DNA of 64,000 nucleotides. Origin: Sphingomonas baiyangensis (GTDB taxonomy: Bacteria; Pseudomonadota; Alphaproteobacteria; Sphingomonadales; Sphingomonadaceae). Every line of letters starts with the position of its first letter. Position 1 is the first letter of the stretch. Location of the stretch: assembly GCF_005144715.1 (NCBI RefSeq), contig NZ_SWKR01000002.1:744001-808000 (forward strand), in the 5' to 3' direction. This document shows positions 17,314 through 25,635 of this stretch, piece by piece. Made by a program: the position numbers and the translations under genes. The notes beneath the pieces were generated by a model. The model was not told the DNA's origin, searched no databases, and saw nothing but the letters and a program-made list of their open reading frames with translations.

Positions 17314-18489
17314 CTAAGGCTTGGCGCGCACCGCCTCGACGGCCAGCGCCAGCGTAGCGAACGCGTAGGCGAGGCAAAGCGCAAGCCCGATCGCGCCATG
17401 GCCGATGATCGCGAAGGGCGCGAGCAACAGCAGATGCGCCGACGGGCTTGCCCACCACCATTGTGCGCGCACCGGCATCCGCTCGCACAGCGCGGCCGCC
17501 GAAAGCAATGCGAGTGCGAGCGTAAGGGCGGTCAGGGTGCCAGCGGCCCGGCTTTCGGCAATGCCCGTCATCACCACGCCAAGCCCTGCAAGTGCTGCGA
17601 CGCCATGTTCCTGCGCGCGTGCGTGGCGATCGTCGCCGCGCAGCCAGCTGAGCAGCGAGCCCGTCGACAGCAAGGCCGCCGCGACCACGAGCGCAATCAA
17701 CCCCGAGGCGACCCAGCTCGCGGCAAGCGCCACCAGTCCGCCCGCAGCGACGGCCAAAGCCAGCGCCACGACTGCCACGCCCGGCACGCCGCGAGCCACC
17801 ATGGCGGGCAGCGCGACGCGCGAGATCGGCGTGAAGACGAAGCGATCGGGCCAGTCGGTGCGGCTGACCGCGAGCGCGGCAAGCACCGCGTTGCTTCGGC
17901 TGGCGAGCACCGACGGGTGCCGCTCGACCCCGTGGCCGGCGCGCTTGGCGGAGGCCGGCAACAGCAGTTGCGCCGCGCCGCCCTGCACCGTCGCACGCAG
18001 CAGCGCCGACTGGAAATCATATTCGCGCGGCATCGCGGCGATTTCCTTTAACCGCGCGACGTTGAGCGAGGCGAGGCCCGCCCAGTTATGTCCGGCATCG
18101 ACACGCTCGACCGCAGCGGGGCTCTCGGCCTCGGGCGTTACCATCAGCGTGTCGGGCTGGGCGGCAGCGATCGCGCGGATCGCGGGATCGATCGTCACCA
18201 GCGAATCGGCGATGACCACGATACTGGCAAGCGGATGCGCGCGCGCTGCCGCCTCCTCGGCCGAGCGCACGATGTCGACCGCGACGCCGCGCCGCGTGAT
18301 GCGATTGACCGCGCCGAGCAATGCAGGCGTGACGCGCGCTACCGCCACGAGGATGTGCGAGGCGCCCGCGGCGATCAGCAAACGCGCCTGATATTCGATC
18401 AGCGTCATGCCGCCGAACGGCAAGGTCGCGGCCAGCGTCTCGCCACGCTCCTCGGCAGCCTCGGTCGCGAAGATCAGCCCTGCGAGCAT
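17314..18489 (-). CDS. Membrane protein with nucleotidyltransferase-like N-terminal domain
   Basis: The 391-residue protein has two parts. Residues 1-180 resemble a Rossmann-like NTP-transferase fold (TLPFGGMTLIEYQARLLIAA, then VVIADSLV where catalytic enzymes have an Asp-containing metal motif). Residues about 225-385 hold several hydrophobic segments (for example GVAVVALALAVAAGGLVALA and a C-terminal pair). I see no CDP-alcohol phosphotransferase motif in the membrane part, so a phospholipid-synthase fusion is not supported. It lies 6 bp after the namZ-like gene's end in the same direction of transcription. No specific function is proposed. Confidence 0.7.
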   Translation of the reverse strand: MLAGLIFATEAAEERGETLAATLPFGGMTLIEYQARLLIAAGASHILVAVARVTPALLGAVNRITRRGVAVDIVRSAEEAAARAHPLASIVVIADSLVTIDPAIRAIAAAQPDTLMVTPEAESPAAVERVDAGHNWAGLASLNVARLKEIAAMPREYDFQSALLRATVQGGAAQLLLPASAKRAGHGVERHPSVLASRSNAVLAALAVSRTDWPDRFVFTPISRVALPAMVARGVPGVAVVALALAVAAGGLVALAASWVASGLIALVVAAALLSTGSLLSWLRGDDRHARAQEHGVAALAGLGVVMTGIAESRAAGTLTALTLALALLSAAALCERMPVRAQWWWASPSAHLLLLAPFAIIGHGAIGLALCLAYAFATLALAVEAVRAKP

Positions 18490-18495
18490 TGCCGG

Positions 18496-19692
18496 TCAGT
18501 ACAAAAGGAAGGGCGCGCGCGCCTCGGCCCAGGCAGCCTCGTCGGGCTCGGTCAGATGGTCGAGATCGCCCGGCGTCGCCGCCGCATCATCGACCCATTC
18601 GCGCAAGCCCGGCCCGCCGTTGATGACGTCGATCGCGAGCTTGCCATGCTCATACTCGTACGGAAAGTCGCGCCACAGCGGATAGTCGGGATGCAGGCGC
18701 CGGATCGCCTTGAAGGCGAGCGCCTGCAACCGCCATGGCTGGAACGCCGCGTGATCGTAGAAATCGCCCTCGGCATGGATGTGCAGCCCGTGACAGAGCT
18801 GCCCGACATGCTTGTGGAACGTGGGTTCGAACGTGATCGTGCGCAGCGCGCAGCCCGCCAGCCAGTGCGGCGCGATGTGACGCATCTCGGCGAGTACCGC
18901 ACGCGCATCGAGATCGGGCGCGCCGAACAGTTCGAGCGGGCGTGTCGTCCCGCGTCCTTCGGAAAGCGTCGTGCCTTCGAGCATCACCGTCCCCGCATAG
19001 GCGCGCGCCATGTTGAGATTGGCAGCATTGGGGCTGGGGTTGATCCAGATGCGATCGGGCGGCCAGCCGAAACCCGGCGCGGCATCGGGCTGCCAGCCCT
19101 CGAGCGGCACGACATGATAGGCGACGTCGAGCTTGAAATGCGCGACGAACCACGCGCCCAGTTCGCCAAGCGTCAGGCCGTGGCGCATCGGGATCGGTCC
19201 CGCGCCGACGAAGCTTTCCCATCCGGCGCGCAGCGTGAGCCCCTCGATCGGGCGGCCGGCGGGATTGGGGCGATCGAGCACCCAGACTTCCTTGCCGTGC
19301 GCGGCCGCCGCCTCGAGCATGTAGAGCAGCGTGGTGATGAAGGTGTAGATGCGGCAGCCCAGATCCTGCAGGTCGACGAGCACCACGTCGAACGTGTGCA
19401 TCGACTGGCCGGTGGGGCGGCGGACTTCGCCATACAGGCTGAATACGGGTACGCGATGGACGGGATCGTCGTAATCGGGCGATTCGACCATATTGTCCTG
19501 CTTGTCGCCGCGCAGGCCGTGTTGCGGGCCGAACGCCGCGGTCACGTTAACGCCGGCGGCCACCAGCGCATCGAGGCTGTGGACGAGATCGCGCGTGGTC
19601 GAAGCCGGATGCGCGACAAGCGCCACGCGCCGCCCCTTGAGCCGCGCCATCAAATCGGGGTCGGCAAGCAGCCTGTCGATACCGAAGTTCAT
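18496..19692 (-). CDS. namZ: DUF1343 exo-beta-N-acetylmuramidase (NamZ-like)
   Basis: The protein (398 residues) belongs to DUF1343, whose characterised member NamZ of Bacillus removes MurNAc from the non-reducing ends of peptidoglycan strands. Visible family blocks are FGPQHGLRG, VFSLYGEVRRPT, LVDLQDLGCRIYTFITTL, VLDRPNPAGR, TTLSEGRGTTRPLE and FHKHVGQLCHGLHIH. It begins MNFGIDRLL with no signal peptide, so it is probably cytoplasmic, unlike secreted NamZ. The ATG at 19692 overlaps the upstream stop (ATGA); the 12 residues before it in frame lie inside the neighbour. The window also encodes AmgK and MurU, which would use the released MurNAc. Confidence 0.85.
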   Translation of the reverse strand: MNFGIDRLLADPDLMARLKGRRVALVAHPASTTRDLVHSLDALVAAGVNVTAAFGPQHGLRGDKQDNMVESPDYDDPVHRVPVFSLYGEVRRPTGQSMHTFDVVLVDLQDLGCRIYTFITTLLYMLEAAAAHGKEVWVLDRPNPAGRPIEGLTLRAGWESFVGAGPIPMRHGLTLGELGAWFVAHFKLDVAYHVVPLEGWQPDAAPGFGWPPDRIWINPSPNAANLNMARAYAGTVMLEGTTLSEGRGTTRPLELFGAPDLDARAVLAEMRHIAPHWLAGCALRTITFEPTFHKHVGQLCHGLHIHAEGDFYDHAAFQPWRLQALAFKAIRRLHPDYPLWRDFPYEYEHGKLAIDVINGGPGLREWVDDAAATPGDLDHLTEPDEAAWAEARAPFLLY

Positions 19693-20228
19693 GCGCGTCT
19701 GGGTGCCGTGACTTCGAGCGCAAAGCAATCGCGATGATGAAAATCAGGCTTTCCGGGCGGGTGTGCGAGCGCGCGATAGCTGCGCGATCCATCGCGCCGC
19801 GCCAGCACCGCACTCAGCCCGACGCGCAGAAGCGGGAACTCGGCGAGCCAGCCGATCGAAAACCGCGCGTCGATCAGGAGCGATCCGCCGGCGGCATGTT
19901 CCAGCGCGATCGCGACGGGTTCGATCGCTTCGGCATCGCGCATGCCGGCGCGGTAGCCTTCGAACCGATAGGCCGCCCATGCGCCCGATGGCGCGAAATT
20001 GCATTCGAGATAGCTGCCATCGGGCGCCATCGCGAACAGCTCGAAACAAGTGTCGCGCCAAAGTCCGTCGCGGCGCAGTGCAGGCGCCGGCCTCGGCAGG
20101 TCGAGGTCGGACAGATCGCCCGACACCATGTAGCGCGCGTGCCAGCGCCCGCCGCTGCCGCGCGTAACCGCGGCATCGACAAGCAGTGCGTCGGGCGTCT
20201 CGCCGGGATGCGCGACGAGGCGATGCAT
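19689..20228 (-). CDS. DOMON-like domain protein
   Basis: This 179-residue protein resembles DOMON-like ligand-binding beta-sandwich proteins found next to DUF1343 genes in sphingomonads. Visible features are an alternating strand pattern, GLWRDTCFELFA and YLECNFAPSGAWAAYRF. There is no signal peptide. It is translationally coupled to the namZ-like gene (ATGA overlap), so a role in sugar or glycan recognition alongside that enzyme is a reasonable inference, not a demonstrated one. Confidence 0.7.
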   Translation of the reverse strand: MHRLVAHPGETPDALLVDAAVTRGSGGRWHARYMVSGDLSDLDLPRPAPALRRDGLWRDTCFELFAMAPDGSYLECNFAPSGAWAAYRFEGYRAGMRDAEAIEPVAIALEHAAGGSLLIDARFSIGWLAEFPLLRVGLSAVLARRDGSRSYRALAHPPGKPDFHHRDCFALEVTAPRRA

Positions 20229-20237
20229 CGGCGCGCT

Positions 20238-21155
20238 CTAGTGCTTCGCGCCGGGCTTCAGATGCATCAGCCCCGCGACGATCGCACCGGCGACGAGCCC
20301 GACAATGGCCGCGGCAGTGGCGCTGACCAGCCAGCCGATCACGCCCGATCCGCCGCCGATCGCGGCGGCTGCGTCCTCGACCAGATGTTCAGGGCCGGCG
20401 AAGCCGAATTCGGCAAGGCCGTGGATGAGGATGCCGCCGCCTACCCACAGCATTGCCGCGGTGCCGATGATCGCGAGCGCCTTGAGCAGCACGGGCATCG
20501 CCTTAACCAGCCCGCGCCCGAAGCCGGCACTCGGCCCGCCCGAATTGGCGAGGTGAAGGCCCACATCGTCCATCTTCACGATCAGCGCGACGACACCGTA
20601 CACCAGCACCGTGATGACGAGCCCGACGAGCGCGAGCACCACGCCCTGCACCGCAAGCGTGCGATCGGTCAGTTCGTTGAGCGTGATGACCATGATCTCG
20701 GCCGACAGGATGAAGTCGGTGCGGATCGCGCCCGAGACCTGCCGCGCCTCGAGTTCGGCGGGATCGGCGATCTGCGCCACTTCCTCGATCGCGTGCTTGC
20801 CCGACAGCGACTTGATGATCTTCTCGGCGCCCTCGAAGCTCAGATACAGCCCGCCCAGCATGAGCAGCGGCGTGAGTGCCCAGGGGGCGAGCGCGCTCAG
20901 CGCAAGCGCGGCGGGCAGGATGAACAACAGCTTGTTGCGCAGCGAGCCGATCGCGATCTTGCCGATGATCGGCAATTCGCGTTGCGGCGGCAGGCCGACG
21001 ACATAGCCGGGTGTCACCGCCGCATCGTCGATCACCACGCCGGCGGCCTTGCTGCCCGCGCGTCCCGCCGCCGCCGCCACATCGTCCGCCGACGCCGCCG
21101 CCAGTCGCGCGAGCGCCGCCACATCGTCGAGCAGCGCTACCAGTCCACCTGCCAT
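20238..21155 (-). CDS. DUF808 inner-membrane protein (YedI family)
   Basis: The 305-residue membrane protein starts MAGGLVALLDDVAALARLAA, the conserved N-terminus of DUF808/YedI proteins. About six hydrophobic segments follow, with the family block KIAIGSLRNKLLFILPAALA and GGLYLSFEGAEKI. The family has no settled function. It is the first gene of the minus-strand run through 14828 and ends 9 bp before the DOMON-like gene begins. Confidence 0.88.
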   Translation of the reverse strand: MAGGLVALLDDVAALARLAAASADDVAAAAGRAGSKAAGVVIDDAAVTPGYVVGLPPQRELPIIGKIAIGSLRNKLLFILPAALALSALAPWALTPLLMLGGLYLSFEGAEKIIKSLSGKHAIEEVAQIADPAELEARQVSGAIRTDFILSAEIMVITLNELTDRTLAVQGVVLALVGLVITVLVYGVVALIVKMDDVGLHLANSGGPSAGFGRGLVKAMPVLLKALAIIGTAAMLWVGGGILIHGLAEFGFAGPEHLVEDAAAAIGGGSGVIGWLVSATAAAIVGLVAGAIVAGLMHLKPGAKH

Positions 21156-21285
21156 CGCGGGTTCCCCAAGCCTTTGCCCGCCCCTACGATGCAGGCGGGG
21201 CGAATGCTACCGTCATGCGCGGCGCGAAACATTTCGCTGCGCCGCGCGGTTATGGCAGGCAGTATCGTGCTTCTGGGGACCGTTC

Positions 21286-21531
21286 ATGGAAGATCGTTCG
21301 AACCTTGCGCTCGGCATCCGTCGCTCGGCGGAAATGGCGGCGGTGTTCATGATCGGCGACGGCCTGCTGGGGATGCTGCAACCGCAGCGCCACATCGAAT
21401 TGTGGCGCTCCGACGTTGGCGCGGTCGACGCGCTCGTACGTCCATTCGCCGGGCGGCCGAGGCGCAGGCGGGCTTATGGCGCGTTGCAGCTGGGTGCAGG
21501 GGTGCTGCTGGCGTCGGTGTTGAAGCGGTGA
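21286..21531 (+). CDS. Small hypothetical protein (81 aa)
   Basis: The frame starts MEDRSNLALGIRRSAEMAAV and ends with a hydrophobic stretch AYGALQLGAGVLLASVLKR. It is preceded by TGGGGAC, a possible ribosome binding site. The composition (balanced, one hydrophobic end) looks like a small membrane-associated protein. It ends 40 bp before the broken lipase-like sequence on the opposite strand. I do not recognise a family, and the gene is only moderately supported. Confidence 0.5.
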   Translation: MEDRSNLALGIRRSAEMAAVFMIGDGLLGMLQPQRHIELWRSDVGAVDALVRPFAGRPRRRRAYGALQLGAGVLLASVLKR

Positions 21532-21570
21532 ACCGCTCGACGCTGCGATGGTCCGGATCACCGCTGCCGC

Positions 21571-21883
21571 CGTCGGCGACCGCGTTGTAGAACTTCAGTG
21601 AAAGATCAGCCTGCGTGGCGAGCGGGTTGCCGATTCCGATCGGCCAACCATGGATGCCATCGGTGGACCATGGCGCCGGTTGCTCATCGTCCGTGCCGCG
21701 ATAGAAGATGATTTTCTCACCGTTCCACACATAGGCGATCGCGTAAAAGCCAGAGTCGACGCCATCAGTATTGGGTAAGACTTCGGACTGACGGATAATG
21801 ACAGCGTAGCCTATCTGCGTTTGATTTAAAATCACAGATAAATCCGTGATTCCTTCAGCGTATCCACGATTATAAGAGTCCAT
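21571..21883 (-). pseudogene. 5' remnant of lipase-like (RTX-type hydrolase) gene
   Basis: The first about 104 codons (MDSYNRGYAEGITDLSVILN, then NGEKIIFYRGTDDEQPAPW and LSLKFYNAVAD) match the N-terminus of alpha/beta-hydrolase proteins that in related bacteria are long and often carry calcium-binding repeats. The YRGTD block is the typical early lipase strand. After AVAD the similarity stops and the frame runs on only as Arg/Ala/Pro-rich antisense of the opposite ORF to 21347, so the nucleophile elbow and all downstream parts are missing. The segment is more AT-rich than its surroundings, suggesting later acquisition followed by deletion. Confidence 0.65.
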
Positions 21884-21910
21884 CGCAAGGATCGAGAAAA
21901 AGATCGCGAT

Positions 21911-22606
21911 TCATTGAACACTCTCCGTCGTGAACGCCCCTGCCATCAAACTATCAGAAAGGGTGGGTTCGATTGCGAATCGGTTGCCGGCGAACGTCTT
22001 GTTCCTATACGAACCCAGCCATCCCAATCGCTCATCAATTCCCGTAGAGATTGCCTCGTCGGTAACGGCGACTGAAATACGTCTCAGCCGCATACCCGAC
22101 CCGAAAGTCGCAGCGAGGTCCTCCGGATCGACCCGCGCGACGCTTGTGGGGTCACGGATGTCAGCAAACGTGACAAGCAGCGGGTAATCCTCCCGCGCCA
22201 TCTCGCGGGGCGGGCCGTTGCGCATGGCGGCGAGCTTCGGCGCCGCTTCGATGAAGTGGTCGGCGCCGCCGACGAAGCCGGGATAGAGTGCGCGGGTCAC
22301 TCCCGTCATGATCTCGCCGCGACCTTCATCGGTGAGCAGGGCGAACAGCGTTCGACCCAACGGAAGGTCGACCGCGACCGCTTGGCCCTTCAAATGTACG
22401 CCGGCCCGCGCGCTGTCAGCGATCCGCCAGCTCGCCTCCTTCACCGAGATTTCCATGACGCTGGACCCGGTCCGCAAGCCCTGCGGCGTATCCACCGCCA
22501 CGGTCATGCGGAACCGGTAGGTCGTGGGGAACAACTGGGCGCATCCCGCCAGCAGCGCAGACATGCCGCTACCGATGGCTCCGAGCGCGCCCCGCCGCGT
22601 CATCAT
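21911..22606 (-). CDS. Putative lipoprotein next to the lipase-like remnant
   Basis: The protein starts MMTRRGALGAIGSGMSALLAG and has a lipobox LLAGC with Cys22. The twin Arg near the start could also serve Tat export. The rest is a beta-rich soluble domain with no family I can name. I chose the ATG at 22606 because AGGGG lies nine bases upstream; starts at 22615 or a GTG at 22642 are possible. It ends 27 bp before the broken lipase-like gene, so the two probably formed an operon in which this protein accompanied the hydrolase. With the hydrolase gone, its present use is unclear. Confidence 0.7.
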   Translation of the reverse strand: MMTRRGALGAIGSGMSALLAGCAQLFPTTYRFRMTVAVDTPQGLRTGSSVMEISVKEASWRIADSARAGVHLKGQAVAVDLPLGRTLFALLTDEGRGEIMTGVTRALYPGFVGGADHFIEAAPKLAAMRNGPPREMAREDYPLLVTFADIRDPTSVARVDPEDLAATFGSGMRLRRISVAVTDEAISTGIDERLGWLGSYRNKTFAGNRFAIEPTLSDSLMAGAFTTESVQ

Positions 22607-22785
22607 CCCGCTCATCCCCTGCACCTCACATGCCGAAAGCACTCCGGTGCACGATGTCAGGCAATCGCTTCCACAACGCTAACCCAAACGATTGCCAGCA
22701 CGGCTCACCCGCGTTCGCGCATGTCGATTGAGCCTTGCCCAGCCGCGCCGCGCCCGCGACAAGGCGGCGGCACAAGGGGAATGGC

Positions 22786-23337
22786 ATGATCCTGTCGGAT
22801 ATCTGGATTCGCGAGGCGGCGCAGACGCGCGGCATGATCGAGCCGTTCGTCGAGGCCCAGCGGCGCGAGGGCTGCATCAGCTACGGCCTCTCGTCCTACG
22901 GCTATGACGCGCGCGTTGCCGACGAGTTCAAGATCTTCACCAATGTCGACAACGCCATCGTCGACCCCAAGGATTTTGCCGCCAACAGCTTCGTCGATCG
23001 CAAGACCGATGTGTGCATCATCCCGCCCAACAGCTTCGCGCTGGCGCGTACGGTCGAATATTTCCGCGTGCCGCGCGACGTGCTGGTCATCTGTCTGGGG
23101 AAATCGACCTATGCGCGCTGCGGCATCATCGTGAACGTGACCCCGCTCGAACCCGAATGGGAAGGTCATGTGACGCTCGAATTCTCGAACACCACGCCGC
23201 TGCCGGCAAAGATCTACGCCAATGAGGGCGCGTGCCAGTTCCTGTTCCTGCGCGGCGAACAGGCGTGCGAGACGAGCTATGCCGATCGCGCGGGCAAATA
23301 TATGGGTCAGCGCGGCGTGACGCTGCCGCGCCTCTAG
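22786..23337 (+). CDS. dcd: dCTP deaminase
   Basis: Dcd deaminates dCTP to dUTP, the main supply for thymidylate in many Gram-negative bacteria. The 183-residue length is normal. The family blocks MILSDIWI at the start, [32 protein letters not shown] (with the catalytic Glu) and [15 protein letters not shown] are all present, and the C-terminal [18 protein letters not shown] matches trimeric deaminases. The start follows AAGGGGAA by a few bases. Confidence 0.96.
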   Translation: MILSDIWIREAAQTRGMIEPFVEAQRREGCISYGLSSYGYDARVADEFKIFTNVDNAIVDPKDFAANSFVDRKTDVCIIPPNSFALARTVEYFRVPRDVLVICLGKSTYARCGIIVNVTPLEPEWEGHVTLEFSNTTPLPAKIYANEGACQFLFLRGEQACETSYADRAGKYMGQRGVTLPRL

Positions 23338-23389
23338 TGGCGCCGCGATCGTCCCGGCCGGCAGCCGCCGCCGGGCCGATCAATCTGGC

Positions 23390-23752
23390 TCAGCGGACCG
23401 CCATGCGTTGCCGCTCGAGCTTTGCCAGCCCGCGCTCGGCAATCGCGTGCGAACCCAGCGCGTGGCCCGGCCGCAGCAGCAGCGAGACATCGTCGGTCGC
23501 CATCACGCGCGCGTACATCGCCTGCGCCTCGTTGATGCGATTGGTGCGCGCATAGATCGCGGCAAGGTTGATGAGGAGCTCGGGCTTGTCGGGTTCGAGC
23601 GCGAGCTGCGCGCGAAGCGCGGCCTCGGCCTCGGAGAACTCGCCGGCCTCGATGGCGTCATGGCCGTAGGGATCGCTCCGGACCTGTTCGGCGACCGATA
23701 CTGCCGGGGCGCCCAGCATCGCCGCAACAAGGATGCAGTGTGGAATGCGCAT
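23390..23752 (-). CDS. Small secreted TPR protein
   Basis: The 120-residue protein has an N-terminal signal peptide (MRIPHCILVAAMLGAPAVSV) and one to two tetratricopeptide units (EAGEFSEAEAALRAQLALEP, then LLINLAAIYARTNRINEAQ). The start at 23752 follows GGAG nine bases upstream; the longer open frame reaches into AT-rich non-coding DNA. TPR proteins usually mediate protein contacts; the partner here is unknown. Upstream, 23753-23959 is an AT-rich divergent promoter region shared with the SET-domain gene and includes a GTGAC-N8-GTCAC inverted repeat near 23782. Confidence 0.75.
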   Translation of the reverse strand: MRIPHCILVAAMLGAPAVSVAEQVRSDPYGHDAIEAGEFSEAEAALRAQLALEPDKPELLINLAAIYARTNRINEAQAMYARVMATDDVSLLLRPGHALGSHAIAERGLAKLERQRMAVR

Positions 23753-23959
23753 GATGCATCTCCGATATGATGTTTCAATAGAGTGACGGTTATGTGTCAC
23801 TTTTGTTTCATGCGCTTTTGTGCCCGAGCGTGCAATGACAAATTTGTTACAGTTTGACGGCTTGATCTGCGACGTGACGACTCGCGGAGTCAGCACGAGT
23901 CGCGCTAGACAGAGCGCGTCGCGCTATGGTAAATCGCATGGCAATCGGGGGAATGCGAC

Positions 23960-25099
23960 GTGCCGTTCGAGCTGTGGGTATGGGTCGCGATCGCCTTCCA
24001 TTTCGCGGGATATGGCACTTATCTGCTTGGGCTTCGGCGGCAGCAGGTCGAACCCAATCGCGCTTCCTGGCTGATCTGGAGCGCCGCGACGGTCATCGAA
24101 GCGGTGACCTATTCGGCCGCGAACCCCGGCAGTCCCACGGCCTTCGTGTTCCTCGCCTCGGCGGGCGCGTGCATCCTCGTGCTCATCGGCATCTGGCGCC
24201 GCTCGGCGTGGGCGCGCCCGACACGGCCCGAGACGATCTGCATGATCGCGTCGTTCGCCGCGCTCATCCTGTGGCTGGTGTTTCGCGAGGCGTTCTGGGC
24301 GCACATGCTCGTGGTGCTCGTCGTGCCGATCAGTTTTCTGCCGACCTGGGCCAGCGCGCGGGCCGATCCCGCGCGCGAGGCTTCGCCCGCCTGGGGACTA
24401 TGGACGCTGGGCGACACCGCCGCGTTGCTCACCGCGCTTGCCGCGCGCGACGAGGGCGTCAGCGAGCTTGCCTATATCGTCATGGAGATCGTCTGCCATG
24501 CCAGCGTCTGGGCGATCGTCGGGCTCGGCACGATCAACCCGCTGGCGCGCTTCGGTCCGCGCGCGCCACACCGTTCGACCGCGGGCGGCGATTTCGATGT
24601 CGGCGACACGCATCTGGGCAAGGCGGTGTTCGCGCGCCGCGCATTCGACGAAGGCGAGCCGCTGATGATGTTCACCGGCCGGCGCATCCGTGCCGACCGC
24701 GTGCCGAGCCTGCTGCGCGGCAGCGCCGACCGGTTCGTGCAGGTGACGCCCGATCATTTCATGGGCCCGTCGGGACGGATCGACGATCTGGTCAACCACA
24801 GCTGCGATCCCAATGGCGGGCTGCGCTTCAGCCCGCATGGGGTGACGCTGGTGGCGTTGCGCGCGATCGCGCCGGGCGAAGAGATCAGCTGGGATTACTC
24901 AACCGCACTGGCGCAGAGCAACTGGCACATGATCTGCCGATGCGGCGCATCCGGCTGCCGCCGCGTCATCGGCAATTTCGAGACGCTGAGCGCCGAACGG
25001 CAGGAATATTTCCGCGCGCGCAATCTGGTTGCGCCCTATCTGCGCCGACGCGACGCGCTGGCGCCGCTGCCCGCGCGCCCACATGTGCGCTACGGCTGA
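23960..25099 (+). CDS. Membrane-anchored SET-domain protein
   Basis: The 379-residue protein joins an N-terminal membrane region (about seven hydrophobic segments within residues 5-190) to a C-terminal SET domain (about 210-345). SET features are GKAVFARRAF, the signature NHSCDPN (279-285), EEISWDYST (308-315) and a post-SET-like CRCGASGC (326-333) that could bind zinc. SET domains are SAM-dependent lysine methyltransferases; the substrate of bacterial ones is mostly unknown. The start is a GTG; the nearby ATG is in another frame. The 3' end overlaps the convergent carbonic-anhydrase-like gene by 10 bp. Confidence 0.85.
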   Translation: MPFELWVWVAIAFHFAGYGTYLLGLRRQQVEPNRASWLIWSAATVIEAVTYSAANPGSPTAFVFLASAGACILVLIGIWRRSAWARPTRPETICMIASFAALILWLVFREAFWAHMLVVLVVPISFLPTWASARADPAREASPAWGLWTLGDTAALLTALAARDEGVSELAYIVMEIVCHASVWAIVGLGTINPLARFGPRAPHRSTAGGDFDVGDTHLGKAVFARRAFDEGEPLMMFTGRRIRADRVPSLLRGSADRFVQVTPDHFMGPSGRIDDLVNHSCDPNGGLRFSPHGVTLVALRAIAPGEEISWDYSTALAQSNWHMICRCGASGCRRVIGNFETLSAERQEYFRARNLVAPYLRRRDALAPLPARPHVRYG

Positions 25100-25626
25100 T
25101 CGACGCGCACCAGCCCTTCGGCATATTCGCGCGCCTTGGCGACATATAGCGCCGCCGACATCCGGAGCCCGGCGATGGCTGCGGGGTCGAGCTGGCGCAC
25201 TACCCGTGCCGGGCTGCCCACGATCAGGCTGCCGGCCGGAAACGCCTTACCCTCGGTTACGAGCGCCCCCGCCCCCACCAGGCAATCGTCGCCAATCACC
25301 GCATGGTTGAGGATCGTCGCCCCCATGCCCACCAGCACGTTGTCGCCGATCGTGCAGCCATGCAGGATCGCGTGGTGGCCGATCGTGCATCCCGCGCCGA
25401 CGCTCAGCGGTGCGCCGGGGTCCGAATGCAGCATCGCGCCTTCTTGCACATTGGTATTGGCCCCGATGCTGATCGTAGTGTTGTCGGCGCGGATGACGGC
25501 GCCGAACCACAGGCTGACCCCCTCGCCCAGCACCGCATCGCCAATCACATCGGCCGACGGCGCGATCCAGGCCGATCCGTCGCCGGGCAGCTGCGGCGCC
25601 TTGCCGCCGATCGCATAGAGCGGCAC
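25090..25626 (-). CDS. Gamma carbonic anhydrase family protein
   Basis: The 178-residue protein is a left-handed beta-helix of hexapeptide repeats with GAVIRADN, NTNVQEGAMLHSD, TIGHHAILHGCTIGDNVLVGMGA and a C-terminal alpha-helix, all typical of the gamma-carbonic-anhydrase/PaaY/YrdA group. The metal-binding histidines are at DXH (HSD) and GHHAILHG. Some members hydrate CO2, others hydrolyse thioesters or have unknown substrates, so only the family is certain. Confidence 0.9.
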   Translation of the reverse strand: MPLYAIGGKAPQLPGDGSAWIAPSADVIGDAVLGEGVSLWFGAVIRADNTTISIGANTNVQEGAMLHSDPGAPLSVGAGCTIGHHAILHGCTIGDNVLVGMGATILNHAVIGDDCLVGAGALVTEGKAFPAGSLIVGSPARVVRQLDPAAIAGLRMSAALYVAKAREYAEGLVRVDQP

Positions 25627-25635
25627 GCGGCGGCC

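Noticed and set aside
20238..21590. Plus-strand 618-residue frame 19734-21590
   Set aside because: It is antisense to the DOMON-like and DUF808 genes and has shadow-type composition.
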